Positions 1 to 7,966 of a DNA stretch of 17,669 bases are shown one piece after another (position 1 is the first letter of the stretch; each line of letters begins with the position of its first letter). Location: assembly GCF_001949145.1 (NCBI RefSeq), contig NW_019091603.1, positions 268,134 through 285,802 on the forward strand. Reading direction: 5' to 3'. Source of the stretch: Acanthaster planci (Eukaryota; Echinodermata; Asteroidea; Valvatida; Acanthasteridae). A model generated the notes under the pieces. It was not told the origin of the DNA. It was given only the letters and a program-made list of their open reading frames with translations, and did not search any database. The translations under genes and the position numbers were made by a program.

Positions 1-446
1 AGGACCATTTTTCAACTGTAGTTTTCAGCCCTCCTGCCCTCATATGAAAGCTCAAAGACCCAGGAAGTTGATCCTGGCAACGATTTACATAATCTCACCA
101 TTTTGGGGGCCAAACAATCTCCTTTTTCAAAAGATACTGTGGGGGCATTTTAATGCTAATGAGCTGGTCAGAAATTCTCACTTGAATTAGTGGTCTGCAC
201 CCTGAGCCAAACGTCTCACCCACTGACCTTTGACCTCACTTCACTCTCAAAGCCAAAACAAAAATGGGACTTTTTCATCGTGGTTTCAAACAAAAAAGGG
301 GACTTTCCGAATCAAACACCCCTGGGTATTGAAGTGCTTCCCGGAAAACTCAGTTACACTCGACGCTTTGAGAAAAAATGAAAAAGAGATTTAAAAGACC
401 CTTAAAAAATGAATAAATATAATATAAAAACTATAGTAAAATAGAG
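1..446. other. Left flank, no gene recognised
   Basis: A GTG-started 63-codon frame at 190-381 resembles nothing I know and is probably chance. The stretch from about 375 to 445 becomes strongly A+T-rich (ATAATATAAAAACTATAG at 419-436) directly before the first element gene and may be its promoter. The reverse complement of the right flank (17216-17669) was compared by eye and gave no long match, so no terminal inverted repeat is claimed. Confidence 0.5.
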
Positions 447-663
447 ATGAAAACAGAAATAATAAACCAACCACCAAACGTCGATTGTCGCTTTTGCAAA
501 AACACACTTGGGTGCCGCAACGTGATAGATGCTCACAATTCCACTAATCACGTTGAAGGTAAGAAACAACGGAATTATTTCGAATAAATCAGCCTTACAA
601 GCATTTAGTGGACTTGAACGTCACGAAACTAAATTAGAATCTGAGCCTGAGTACAACCTGTGA
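447..663 (+). pseudogene. Small Cys-containing protein, frameshifted
   Basis: An ATG at 447 opens 46 codons ending at TAA 585-587. The second half holds a zinc-knuckle-like pattern (CRFCKNTLGC, then two His within 16 residues). A second frame overlaps from about 553 and runs to TGA 661-663 with a polar, Glu-rich, coding-like composition (it includes ALQAFSGLERHE), so I read the two as one gene of about 70 codons broken by a frameshift near 560-585. An A+T-rich stretch with TATAAAA lies about 15-20 bases upstream. Spacing to the next plus-strand gene is about 60 bp, matching the compact style of the element. I do not recognise the family; a small zinc-binding regulator is only a guess. Confidence 0.45.
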
Positions 664-724
664 ATTAAACTAACTTTTAAAACTTTTTTCACTCCTTAAT
701 TAAATAAGTATTAATTATAAAAAC

Positions 725-969
725 ATGGACGATGCCCGACTTTATGAATCAATTGGTGAAAAACCTCTTCTGCCAGAAAAATACAAGAAGACACGTCCCT
801 ACACACAAACAGAATGGAAATACAAGAAAAATACAAACTTGTATGTCGCGATTGTAGCTTAGTATTACGTCACGTTTATTCAGACAAAGTAGAAAACTTG
901 TGTGTTAAATATAATCAGCGTTTTGTTTATAAAAAGCCCGAGTCAAAGTCAAGCAAAACTTTAAAATAA
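725..969 (+). pseudogene. Small unknown protein with a CxxC motif, probably frameshifted
   Basis: An ATG at 725 (after TTATAAAAACATGG) opens 45 codons to TAG 860-862. An overlapping ORF in another frame starts at ATG 814 and runs 51 codons to TAA 967-969; it contains a zinc-ribbon-like VCRDC and a third Cys 16 residues later, with a Lys/Ser-rich tail. The overlap and the shared Lys/Tyr-rich character suggest one protein of about 80 residues split by an indel between 815 and 860, though two overlapping small genes cannot be excluded. The last 107 bases of this gene lie inside the first unit of the tandem duplication (863-1180), so its 3' end is present twice, the second time fused to the next gene. 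No family recognised. Confidence 0.45.
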
Positions 970-1489
970 CTAAACGTTCAATTGACGCATGACCAAGCGG
1001 GACACACAGAATACAAATTAAAGCAAGTTTTAGCGGGCAAAATCTCTAGCGGTCAACCACTCAAGGTTTTAATTGCCGTGTGTTATCAAGACGTGACAAA
1101 AGAACCCACAAAAGCCGTAAAACAAGTATTTCAAATTTCTGAGAAACACTGGGAAAATGCCGTTAAAAAGTTTCAACTTTTATTACGTCACGTTTATTCA
1201 GACAAAGTAGAAAACTTGTGTGTTAAATATAATCAGCGTTTTGTTTATAAAAAGCCCGAGTCAAAGTCAAGCAAAACTTTAAAATAACTAAACGTTCAAT
1301 TGACGCATGACCAAGCGGGACACACAGAATACAAATTAAAGCAAGTTTTAGCGGGCAAAATCTCTAGCGGTCAACCACTCAAGGTTTTGTGTTATCAAGA
1401 CGTGACAAAAGAACCCACAAAAGCCGTAAAACAAGTATTTCAAATTTCTGAGAAACACTGGGAAAATGCCGTTAAAAAGTTTCAACTTT
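863..1489 (+). repeat. Two-copy direct tandem duplication, about 310-318 bp per unit
   Basis: Unit 1 is 863-1180 (318 bp) and unit 2 is 1181-1489 (about 309 bp). By eye the two are essentially identical except for a 9-base absence in unit 2 after AAGGTTTT (near 1388). Landmarks recur 318 bp apart: TATTACGTCACG at 863 and 1181, TTGACGCATGACC at 982 and 1300. Each unit contains the 3' end of the Cys-containing gene and most of the following gene, so the junction at 1180/1181 fuses the second gene to the tail of the first. The very high identity argues for a recent event compared with the decay of the polymerase and integrase. Confidence 0.95.
982..1287 (+). pseudogene. Chimeric ORF created by the tandem duplication
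   Basis: This 101-codon frame, opening at a TTG, reads through the first copy of the unknown Lys-rich gene and then, across the duplication joint at 1180/1181, into the tail of the upstream Cys-containing gene, ending at TAA 1285-1287. The likely original start is the ATG at 989, which is in a different frame and closes after 10 codons, so a one-base shift probably lies between 989 and 1020. The N-terminal part (EYKLKQVLAGKI...) is hydrophilic and helix-prone. This copy keeps three codons that copy 2 lacks (the 9-base difference). Function unknown. The fusion is a by-product of duplication and I do not treat it as an evolved gene. Confidence 0.55.
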
Positions 1490-1512
1490 CTGAGAAAGAG
1501 CATTCTTTTTAA
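1300..1512 (+). pseudogene. Small Lys-rich unknown protein, second copy with native 3' end
   Basis: This is the downstream copy of the gene seen in 982-1180, here with its own C-terminus (SEKEHSF, stop TAA 1510-1512). The 70-codon frame opens at TTG 1300; ATG 1307 is out of frame, as in copy 1, so the putative frameshift predates the duplication unless a non-ATG start is genuine. It lacks three residues present in copy 1 (9-base in-frame loss near 1388). The protein would be about 65-70 residues, basic, without membrane segments or Cys pairs. It lies 18 bp before the next ATG (1531). I do not recognise the family. Confidence 0.5.
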
Positions 1513-1530
1513 AAACTCGTTTATACTAAA

Positions 1531-1898
1531 ATGGAGACTCACACTTTTTATTTGACCAAAAGTGAGCAGATGTTTAAATTAGAAAATCAAATCGACAATT
1601 TAAAAGGTTATAAAAAGATTGAAGTCAGAAAAGTAAGCTTTCATCCCGGATATTTCAACATTCATCTACCGAAATCGAATGGGAAACGCAAGGAGAAGGG
1701 CTTCCTGCAGTAACGGGGCCCGAAGGAGTTAGACCAAGGCGTGAACTGCCTCCCACACTAGAGGTATCATCTATCAACAAGGATGTTATACAAGCGCTTG
1801 AACTAACAGTGCCATCCTCAGAATTTGAGACAGACACTTTGGTTTTATTTTATGACGTAATAAGGGTTACCTTCGAGCTTACGAAAAGGGAAATTTAG
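1531..1898 (+). pseudogene. Unknown element protein, frameshifted
   Basis: An ATG at 1531, preceded by TTTATACTAAA, opens 60 codons to a TAA at 1711-1713. A second frame overlapping from about 1640 continues with coding-like composition (Glu, Pro and Ser rich, including GEGLPAVTGPEGVRP) to TAG 1896-1898. I read this as one gene of roughly 115-120 codons broken near 1640-1670. The N-terminal part is polar with a short helix-prone stretch (FKLENQIDNLKGYKK). There are no membrane segments or recognised motifs. The next gene probably begins with the ATG at 1852, inside the end of this one, so the true 3' end may be earlier. Function unknown; position suggests an accessory or structural gene. Confidence 0.45.
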
Positions 1899-2818
1899 AA
1901 GAATTTATCATTTCAGTCAATCAAACAATAACTGACCTCAACAATCAAAAACAAACAGTAACCAATCAACGTTCAAGAGTACGAGAAAAATCAGCTGAAG
2001 CAACAGATAAAGAGAAAGACGATGCGCTAATTTATCTTACACTTTTGACTAAAGAACAAACTGATATTGATGAACAAGCTCGTCGCATTGCTTTAGAATT
2101 TATTCAAGAGGGCTTTTTAGGCAACAACAACAAAGAAAGAACTTGGACCATCAGAGCTGCTCAAACCGAACCCAGGCCTATTCTTTCTGTTACCGGGTCT
2201 GGTTCAAACGTCCCAGTGATGCATCGCTTGCACAAGAGAGAAGCTCCCAGCGATTTTTTACAAGGTGGTGAACAGGGAAGTGTAATTATTCCACCCGGAT
2301 TTACGGTGTAGAAGCAATAGGCGCCACCTCAGCTGCTGTAGGAATTCCTGCTATTTTAGGAGTAATTATTGGCCCCATAGGACTAGTAAATGAAGGTCTC
2401 GCCATCGGCACATTTGGGGCTTACGCGCTGTTAAAATACACTAGCCGCCGACTGGCCCACAACACTAAAAAGCACGATCAAATTCTTGTACTTGCCGATG
2501 CTAAGCTAAACATGATAGAAGAATACACACGTGATCGAAGATGGCGACATATCACAAGAAGAATTTGCATTAATTTTATCCGAGCTGAGAAAGTTTAAAG
2601 AAATGAAGGAAAAAATTAGGTCAAGTACCGCAACAAAATTACACACCGATAAATCGACGAGTAAAGCCGAATTTGAACGACAAGTCAATGAAAAAGCAGA
2701 AGCGCTAGCCAACGAAAGGGCAGCTGTTTTTAAAAAAGATCTTATGAAAAACTTGGCGAGTAAGTTTTACAAAGTTGGCCAAATACAACCAACCACCACC
2801 CACTTAGGGATGGGATAA
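1852..2818 (+). pseudogene. Coiled-coil protein with hydrophobic middle, frameshifted
   Basis: Three overlapping frames together make one protein of about 310 residues. Frame 2 from about 1865 to TAG 2309-2311 is a long charged coiled coil (NLEEFIISVNQTITDLNNQK and onward). A frame from about 2313 to 2598 carries a Gly/Ala/Ile-rich hydrophobic segment (GIPAILGVIIGPIGL) followed by a basic stretch. A third frame from 2531 to TAA 2816-2818 has a C-terminal helical region (ISQEEFALILSELRKFKEM). This architecture (coiled coil, hydrophobic hairpin, then an 'I(S/T)xEEFxLI' helix) recurs, to my memory, in accessory proteins of invertebrate Polinton-like elements. A membrane-acting or virion role is inference. 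The ATG at 1852 is followed at once by TAA TAA in its own frame, so the start is also damaged. Breaks lie near 1860, 2310 and 2525. Confidence 0.65.
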
Positions 2819-4430
2819 AAAAATACAGAGACTGTTCGCAAGCGTGCGGATGCAAGGAACGCATTCCTTTGTTCAAGCTCCTCCTCTTTGCACGCGTGAG
2901 AATGGCCGTCCCGTTCCCTTGTGTTCCTCTACAACAAAAAACCCGTCAGGGTCTGTGCACAGAGCAAGATGTTGTGGCCCCTATGGTGGCATAAAACCTA
3001 TGCGAAGAAAATGTGAAGTCCCTGAAACAAGAATGGTGTTCTAACAATTACTGTCCATGGATAGGATATAAAATTCTCGGCGAACAACAAACGGCAGGGA
3101 AAATTAAATGTGGCCACTCTTCTACTTAAGACATTCCTTTTTAATTCTCTGAAGTAGAGCACTTACACACTGCATTCCACGAAGTAATAGTTTGCTTCTT
3201 ATCAGCAAAAAAATATATATTGTATAAAGTTTTGAGGGGGGTGTTTGTTATGGAGTAGACAGATGTTTCCAGCCTTTTAGGTTTGGGGATCACGCCATTA
3301 TTTACTTGGGGTACGTGGAGCCCGCCAATACTGAACTTGAAGAAAAAACCTTAAGTGCTTAGGATGTCAGCACTCTTTACACTAGAATTAGGGGAAGGAT
3401 TTTGAATCCTGCCAATTGCATTGTATTTTCATTCCAGGTTGTATCCCTCCCCCATCAGAGTGCATTGTCGCCTTCACAAATTTATTCTACCATTTCAGAG
3501 TTTTATCATTGAGATGTAGGCAAAAACATTTCAGCCCCCGACTGGCTACTCTTTTTGAAGATTTTTAATCTTTAATTTTGAGGTTTTCCAGCAAAAAGAA
3601 TATTCCTGCTTTTGCACATTTAAAAAATAATCCACCGATATTTGTGCTTCACAGGTTTTAAGGGTCGGTATTTATGTTTCATAGTAACTTTTCAGATTGT
3701 CATTAACCGTTTGGCCAACACACACACAAAAAAGCAACCGCATGTCAGCTCTGCCTCTGCCCAAAAAGTGAGTTCTTAATGCATGTACATTGTACAGTAA
3801 GAAGCTCAACAAGGCATTTATGGTTGTCCGGTCCGAGTGTATACCGGTGTGCTGTTATTGACGACATACGACTTTCCCCCAAAAAAAGGAAGAAAAAAGA
3901 GAGAACGGAAGGGAAGTTGCTGCAATTTATCACTGTAATTATAAAAAATATATTCATTTGGGCTGTTCAGCAGAATATTTTTTCTTCCGAAAAGGTGATT
4001 AAATTTTTGTGGAAGAAGTTGTTTATAAATTTTAAGGCCTGGAAAATGCTATTTGCCATAATTTAATGTCAAGAGAAAGAGATGAAGGAACATTATTTAG
4101 TTTATCCAAGGCTGTACAACAAAGTCTGGCTAGGGGCCAGGCAGAGTCCAGGCAGCCACTTGAAGGTGCCCAGGTTTTCCCTTGTTAATACTGTTTCTTG
4201 GCAACAGTGGCATAACTCTGGGACTGCGCAAGTGTATCCTACCAATGGCTGCTTTACTTGCAAAGAATCTGGCTGAGGACTTACGATCAATGTTGTATCT
4301 GCCGCCCCAGCAGCATCTTCAAAGAGAGCGTGCCTGACCCGAATGCTTAAAAGATACATTGTGTCTAACAGAACAACAGAGCTACCAATCACTCCTCGGA
4401 AGATTTATTTTCCTGCAGAGCAGGGGTGGA
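2819..4430. other. Gene-free stretch inside the element
   Basis: No ORF here resembles a known protein; the longest frames (for example 2844-3044 and 3779-4066) have host-noise composition. Homopolymer and A+T-rich runs are frequent. It begins immediately after the plus-strand coiled-coil gene. A 13-bp word at 2887-2899 and an 11-bp word at 2858-2868 recur in inverted orientation at 5579-5591 and 5503-5513, near the far end of the block. The order of the words is not mirrored, so these are not ordinary terminal inverted repeats. The stretch may be inserted host or transposon DNA. Confidence 0.5.
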
Positions 4431-4439
4431 TTTATTCTA

Positions 4440-5260
4440 GAACTTTTTTATCTTCTGGATTTGCCCAGCCACTTGCCGAGCCACTTTTTTATTTTTCAGT
4501 TGCACAACCGCCCAATTATTTTATTAGGAGCACCCAACCCTCGGCATTTCTCCAAGGTTTTATTTTTTTCTGTACCACGGCTCTTTTTTTATTCGGAGGA
4601 CCAAACCCGCCAAAAATATTAATTCTTCCCTCCCTGGTATTTATTTTCTATCTAAACCTAGACCAGGTGTGGTTTTAAAATTTTCCCTGGCACCTCTGCT
4701 TTTTATATTCGGAGCATCCAACTCGCCAAGAATATTGGTTCTTTTTTTCCCACCTCGGCATTTCTGTTCTATCCATACCTTGACCACTCGTTTTTATTTT
4801 TCCCCTGCACCACTGTATTTTTTGGTCGGAGTATCAATCCCAACCCATCAAAATATATTCATTCTTTCCTCCTTGGCATTTATTTTCTATCCACACCTCG
4901 ACCACTTGTGATTTTTACTTTTCCCGGCACCACTGCATTTTTTTATTCCAAGCAACCAACCTGCCAACAATATTAATTCATTCCTCCTCGGTATTTATTT
5001 TCTATCTTCAACTCGACCACTTGTGGTTTTAATTTTTTCCCCTACACCACTGTATGTTTTTGTCGGAGCATCTATCCCAACCCATCAAATATATAAATTC
5101 TTTCCTCCTTGGTGTTTTTTCTGTCCAAACCAAGACCACACATGGTTTTTCTTTTTCCTGTACTCGTTCACATTTTTTTCTTATTCCAAGCACCCAACCC
5201 GTCAAAATATATTTTTTCCTCCTCAACATTTTTCAATGTAAACCTTGACCAGGATGGTTT
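4440..5260 (+). repeat. Degenerate tandem array, unit about 113-121 bp
   Basis: A landmark 'GACC' after a TTTTCTATCY-type run recurs at 4661, 4782, 4900, 5015, 5134 and 5247, giving spacings of 121, 118, 115, 119 and 113 bp. Weaker and shorter units extend the array left to about 4440. Each unit contains a pyrimidine-rich core (CCTCCTYGG), CACCACTGTATTTTT-like text and CCAACCC. The C/T bias leaves long open frames with Phe/Pro-rich translation, which I regard as non-coding. Units at about 4800 and 5040 share GTCGGAG with CCCAACCCATCAAA, while those at about 4930 and 5170 share TTATTCCAAGCA, so the array looks like an alternating A-B dimer. Confidence 0.85.
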
Positions 5261-5480
5261 TTATTAAGAATGTATAAAATGTGGGAAGACAGTACATCAA
5301 AGGGACAACTTGAGCATTTTCTAAGAGGGAGGAAAAAAATCTTATTGGACAAAGCGCTGTTGACACTTATTTAGCCAATACTCAAGAACAGCTTGTATTC
5401 ATGTTCTTCGCATCTTTGCTGTGACGCTGCTGTTCTCGCATGCACAGGAATGGCCAGTTAACATAACAATACTCTCTGAA
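5261..5480. other. Intergenic, nothing recognised
   Basis: This stretch lies between the tandem array and the 3' end of the minus-strand coiled-coil gene. No coding pattern, repeat or RNA structure was recognised by eye. Confidence 0.4.
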
Positions 5481-6494
5481 TCACTCATGCAAGTGAACGG
5501 GCAGGAATGCGTTTTGAAGTGCTTTTCGGAACGGGGGGTGAACGGGAGGGCATGCAGAACGGAAGGGAAAGTGTGCATTCACGCGTGCAAACAAAATTCG
5601 AATCTTTTCACGTAAAGTAAAATCACAGTCCATGACTGCTCTAATCATTTCCTTAATGCGATTGATCTGGCTCCAAAGCTGATCTGTGTTTCTGTTAATG
5701 ACTTCTACCCGGCCGCATCTTTCAACTTGTAAATCGTCCAACTGCTGTTTAATTTCCGCACGTTCTGCATCAGTCGCTGCCTCACCCAACTCGTTTTAAA
5801 ACTCTTGAATTTTTGCATCTAGTTGGTCTAACTTGCCCTGGTTTGAAATTAATTCCCCTTTAACCGTTTGTAATGATTTGTCCAAAGTGACGAGTTCTCT
5901 GTAATTTAGCCCTTCTGTTTGGACATCTATGTCTCGATTGAGGTCTTGTACAATATCGCTTGCTCGATCGGCTTCTTGGGGTAGTTCTACTGGTTTTCGG
6001 GGTGCAATTGCACAAGTTTACGGCCAATTTCTTCTTTTTCTGCTTTTGTTTTATTGCTAACGTAGTCTCTAACTCCTAAAACACGTCTCATAAAATCTAT
6101 GTTCGTTTTTTTGTTTGACTGTGTTTAGACTAAGAAACTTGTTTGCATTATTTTCCCAAACCAAAAGAACTGTTTTGCCATCAAACTTGGTATACAGTCG
6201 GTCTTTACTATCTAAATTAAACATATTTGGATCTCTAATTAACTCTTCATAAACAGTTTCTCCTTAAATCGTGTCGTAAAAATCGTCTACTTTAGCTTCA
6301 ATTAATGCCATTCTAAGGTCCGACAGGTTTAGCCCTTGACTTTCTGCCAAAGCTGAACTCTGACCTTCTACAAAAGTCTTCTCTTGTTGAGTTGTCTCAA
6401 ATGTATCATCCAAATCTAAATCATTTTGATTTGGTTCTTCTTTATCTTGATCCAACAGGGGCATTTCTTCTGCGTCAAATCCTCCTTCTGCCAT
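5481..6494 (-). pseudogene. Coiled-coil accessory protein, stops and frameshifts, C-terminus lost
   Basis: The start ATG at 6494 follows a TATA-like TTATTATAAAG, and the N-terminus is acidic (EEMPLLDQDKEE). The frame hits TAA at 6264-6266 but continues coding-like in the same frame to about 6125. It then shifts twice (near 6120 and 6005) and runs on with another in-frame TAA (about 5796-5798) to the region LWSQINRIKEMIRAV. The layout (acidic 'MPLL' start, a Y/F-rich fold, then a long coiled coil ending 'SQINRI+E...LREKIR.LF') matches, to my memory, a recurrent protein of cnidarian Polinton-like elements that normally ends with a membrane helix. Here recognisable sequence stops at about 5597, and the remaining codons to 5481 are unrelated. 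Loss of the membrane anchor by rearrangement with the gene-free block is inferred. Confidence 0.7.
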
Positions 6495-6501
6495 TTTTAC
6501 T

Positions 6502-6515
6502 TTATAATAAAAGGG
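6502..6515 (-). promoter_or_regulatory. TATA-like element before the 6494 gene
   Basis: The minus strand reads CCCTTTTATTATAA ending about 8 bp before the ATG at 6494. It resembles the CCTTTATATAAAT motif ahead of the polymerase and the 12064 gene. Confidence 0.4.
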
Positions 6516-6547
6516 TTCTTATCTTGTCTGTTGCTTTTGCCTATCGT

Positions 6548-6793
6548 CTAACCAGTAGGCAAACTTGCAGGCAATACACCTTGCGCCACTAGCCAACCTT
6601 GGGTAGTTAATGCACCACTGGCGAACGCGGTCATTTTTGCTATGTCTTCAATACTCAAGCGATCCAAATCTGGCGGTTTGATTTTTAACAGCCTTTTACC
6701 AAGCATGGCATAACCCATGGAAATTGCTGAAACTACAGCACTGAGGTACACCGTGGTGGCAATCCCGTTCATGTTAATGTTTGGGTTACTCAT
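6548..6793 (-). CDS. Small membrane protein, open reading frame
   Basis: This is an 81-residue intact frame with ATG at 6793, preceded by ACTATATAATAAGA. Residues about 10-32 form a hydrophobic helix (ATTVYLSAVVSAISMGYAML), followed by a basic loop (GKRLLKIK) and a polar helix with LDRLSIEDIAKM. A second, weaker hydrophobic stretch follows (AFASGALTTQGWLVAQGVL). Similar small two-segment membrane proteins with 'D..D(I/L)AK' middles occur, as I remember, next to capsid genes in invertebrate Polinton-like elements. A minor virion membrane protein is possible but unproven. It lies 53 bp from the 6494 gene and about 70 bp from the upstream one. It is one of only three element genes without a visible lesion. 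Confidence 0.7.
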   Translation of the reverse strand: MSNPNINMNGIATTVYLSAVVSAISMGYAMLGKRLLKIKPPDLDRLSIEDIAKMTAFASGALTTQGWLVAQGVLPASLPTG

Positions 6794-6864
6794 TCTTATT
6801 ATATAGTAGTTTTTAAATTATCTCCTTTTAAAAAATTATTCCTTTTAAACTTAATTTTTTAATT

Positions 6865-7256
6865 CTACTCCATGTCTAAAATTTCTCGGCCCAAAGCTTC
6901 TTGCATAGGTGCTTTTGACGTTGCTATTGGTTCATCAGTAGCTTTTGCTGGTGTTGACTCGTTGGGCTTCTTTTTCAAGTAAAAAGCCAGTAACATTCCT
7001 ACAAGTACTAAACCGCCGAAATTAAATATGGGTTATCAATGCACATCGATTAAATTTTGCTTTCACTCGTTTCACTCATTTCGCTCGCTTTCATTTTAGC
7101 CAATTGTTGCTTCATCTTCTTATGTTCGGCCAGCTTTTTACCCTGTTCTATTCGCTTTCAGTTTTTAACTTTGGTCACTGTTTGTACCTGCGTTTTGGCT
7201 GGACTTGGCGCTGGTGCTGGAGTCAGGGTTGTTATGGGCTGTTGTTCTGTTGACAT
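6865..7256 (-). pseudogene. Single-pass membrane accessory protein, broken
   Basis: An ATG at 7256 opens a Pro/Thr-rich N-terminus (TLTPAPAPSPAKTQV). An in-frame TGA follows residue 32. The same frame continues with a basic segment (GKKLAEHKKMKQQLAKM), which is the usual feature of this element-associated family as I remember it. After a stop and frame change near 7040, a hydrophobic helix (GGLVLVGMLLAFYL) with KKK stop-transfer appears, then an acidic tail to TAG 6865-6867. Total length would be about 130 residues with one membrane helix: Pro-rich outside, basic linker, helix, acidic tail. Its start overlaps the 3' end of the gene upstream by about 90 bp, which is either a genuine overlap or a lost stop codon in that gene. 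Function unknown. Confidence 0.65.
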
Positions 7257-7757
7257 GTTCTTTTATGATAGATGCATTTTTATTTATAGCTAAGTGTTTT
7301 GTCGTAATTAGGGTTGCTACCAGGGGCGACAGGTAAATTCCATACTTGTAACAGAGTTCGCTTAAAAAATGGCCCATCCTCTGACCAATAATGGGGTCGT
7401 CATTTAGATCTTTAGTTAGGTCTTCCTCTGATTTCAATTCCACGTTAAAGCCTAAAAATTCTACCGGAGTAGCAATGCCCAAAAGACGCGTATAAAGACT
7501 TAAAATCGCACTGCCCACAGTTTTAATGATCTCTTTGGCGAATCTAACTTCATACAGATTAAAAAGTTTTTCCTGTTCTGCAGGGTAAGTGGTTTGATGT
7601 CCATGACGGAGTACTCTTTTCCCAGGTATTTTTTAGATTCGCCCGATTCTACAACTGAACAGAGTCTGTCTTTGGCGTTTGGTTTAAATTTGGGGTTATT
7701 TTCGACTGATTCTGCTTTAACTTTTGAGTCGGCGAGGATAGTTTTGATGTCGTCCAT
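7165..7757 (-). pseudogene. Accessory protein with 'KKYLGKEY' motif, frameshifted
   Basis: An ATG at 7757 (after ACATATTAAA) opens a frame rich in Lys and Asp with the segment SGESKKYLGKEYSVMDI. At about 7590-7570 the coding pattern changes frame and continues as a helix-rich region (RFAKEIIKTVGSAIL). An acidic motif (DLNDDPIIGQRM) and a hydrophobic C-terminal helix (YGIYLSPLVATLITTKHL) follow. The order of an N-terminal 'LADSK' start, the 'KKYLGKEY' box, 'DL.DDP' and a terminal hydrophobic helix ending in 'KH' is one I associate with small genes of cnidarian Polinton-like elements; no function is known to me. The frame stays open to TGA at 7165-7167, but the true end was probably near 7260, just before the next start. 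Confidence 0.65.
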
Positions 7758-7908
7758 TTTAATATGTATGTTTTAAAGTTGTTAACCGTTTGCTTGGCAC
7801 TAGGTACATGTAGGTGTAATACTTTAAGTTAACTGCAATAACTAGCTAAATAATTACCTGAATGAATTGTAACATTGTTGCTCTTTACTTACAACAAAAC
7901 TTTAAAAA

Positions 7909-7941
7909 GCTGTAACCAGACTACCGTAGTCCAGTTACAGC
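7909..7941 (-). terminator. Near-perfect hairpin plus T-run after the HNH gene
   Basis: Arms GCTGTAACCAGACTAC (7909-7924) and GTAGTCCAGTTACAGC (7926-7941) pair at 14 of 16 positions around a one-base centre. On the minus strand it lies 25 bp downstream of the HNH gene's terminal stop (7967) and is followed directly by TTTTT. Hairpins mark transcript 3' ends in mimiviruses and their virophages, and hairpin plus U-run is also the bacterial terminator form. A role as an mRNA 3'-end signal is inference. It could instead be a small inverted-repeat relic. Confidence 0.5.
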
Positions 7942-7966
7942 CAATTTAAACAAATCTTTAACTAGT

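Noticed and set aside
190-381. 63-codon plus-strand ORF in the left flank
   Set aside because: GTG start, no recognisable motif, and composition like random sequence; it lies outside the element gene cluster.
457-472. AATAAACCAACCA near 461, also found at 11676 in the LTR
   Set aside because: A 13-base match without extension on either side; insufficient to claim a second LTR fragment.
2844-3044. 66-codon plus-strand ORF with several Cys and Arg
   Set aside because: No promoter-like motif, no family resemblance, and it overlaps the 13-bp word repeated elsewhere; likely chance.
4343-5241. Several Phe/Pro-rich ORFs across the tandem array, looking like multi-pass membrane proteins
   Set aside because: They come from the C/T-rich repeat units, which stay open in more than one frame; the repeat explains them.
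2858-5591. Inverted words as terminal inverted repeats of one DNA transposon
   Set aside because: The two words are not in mirrored order at the two ends and no target duplication was seen, so a simple transposon model fails.
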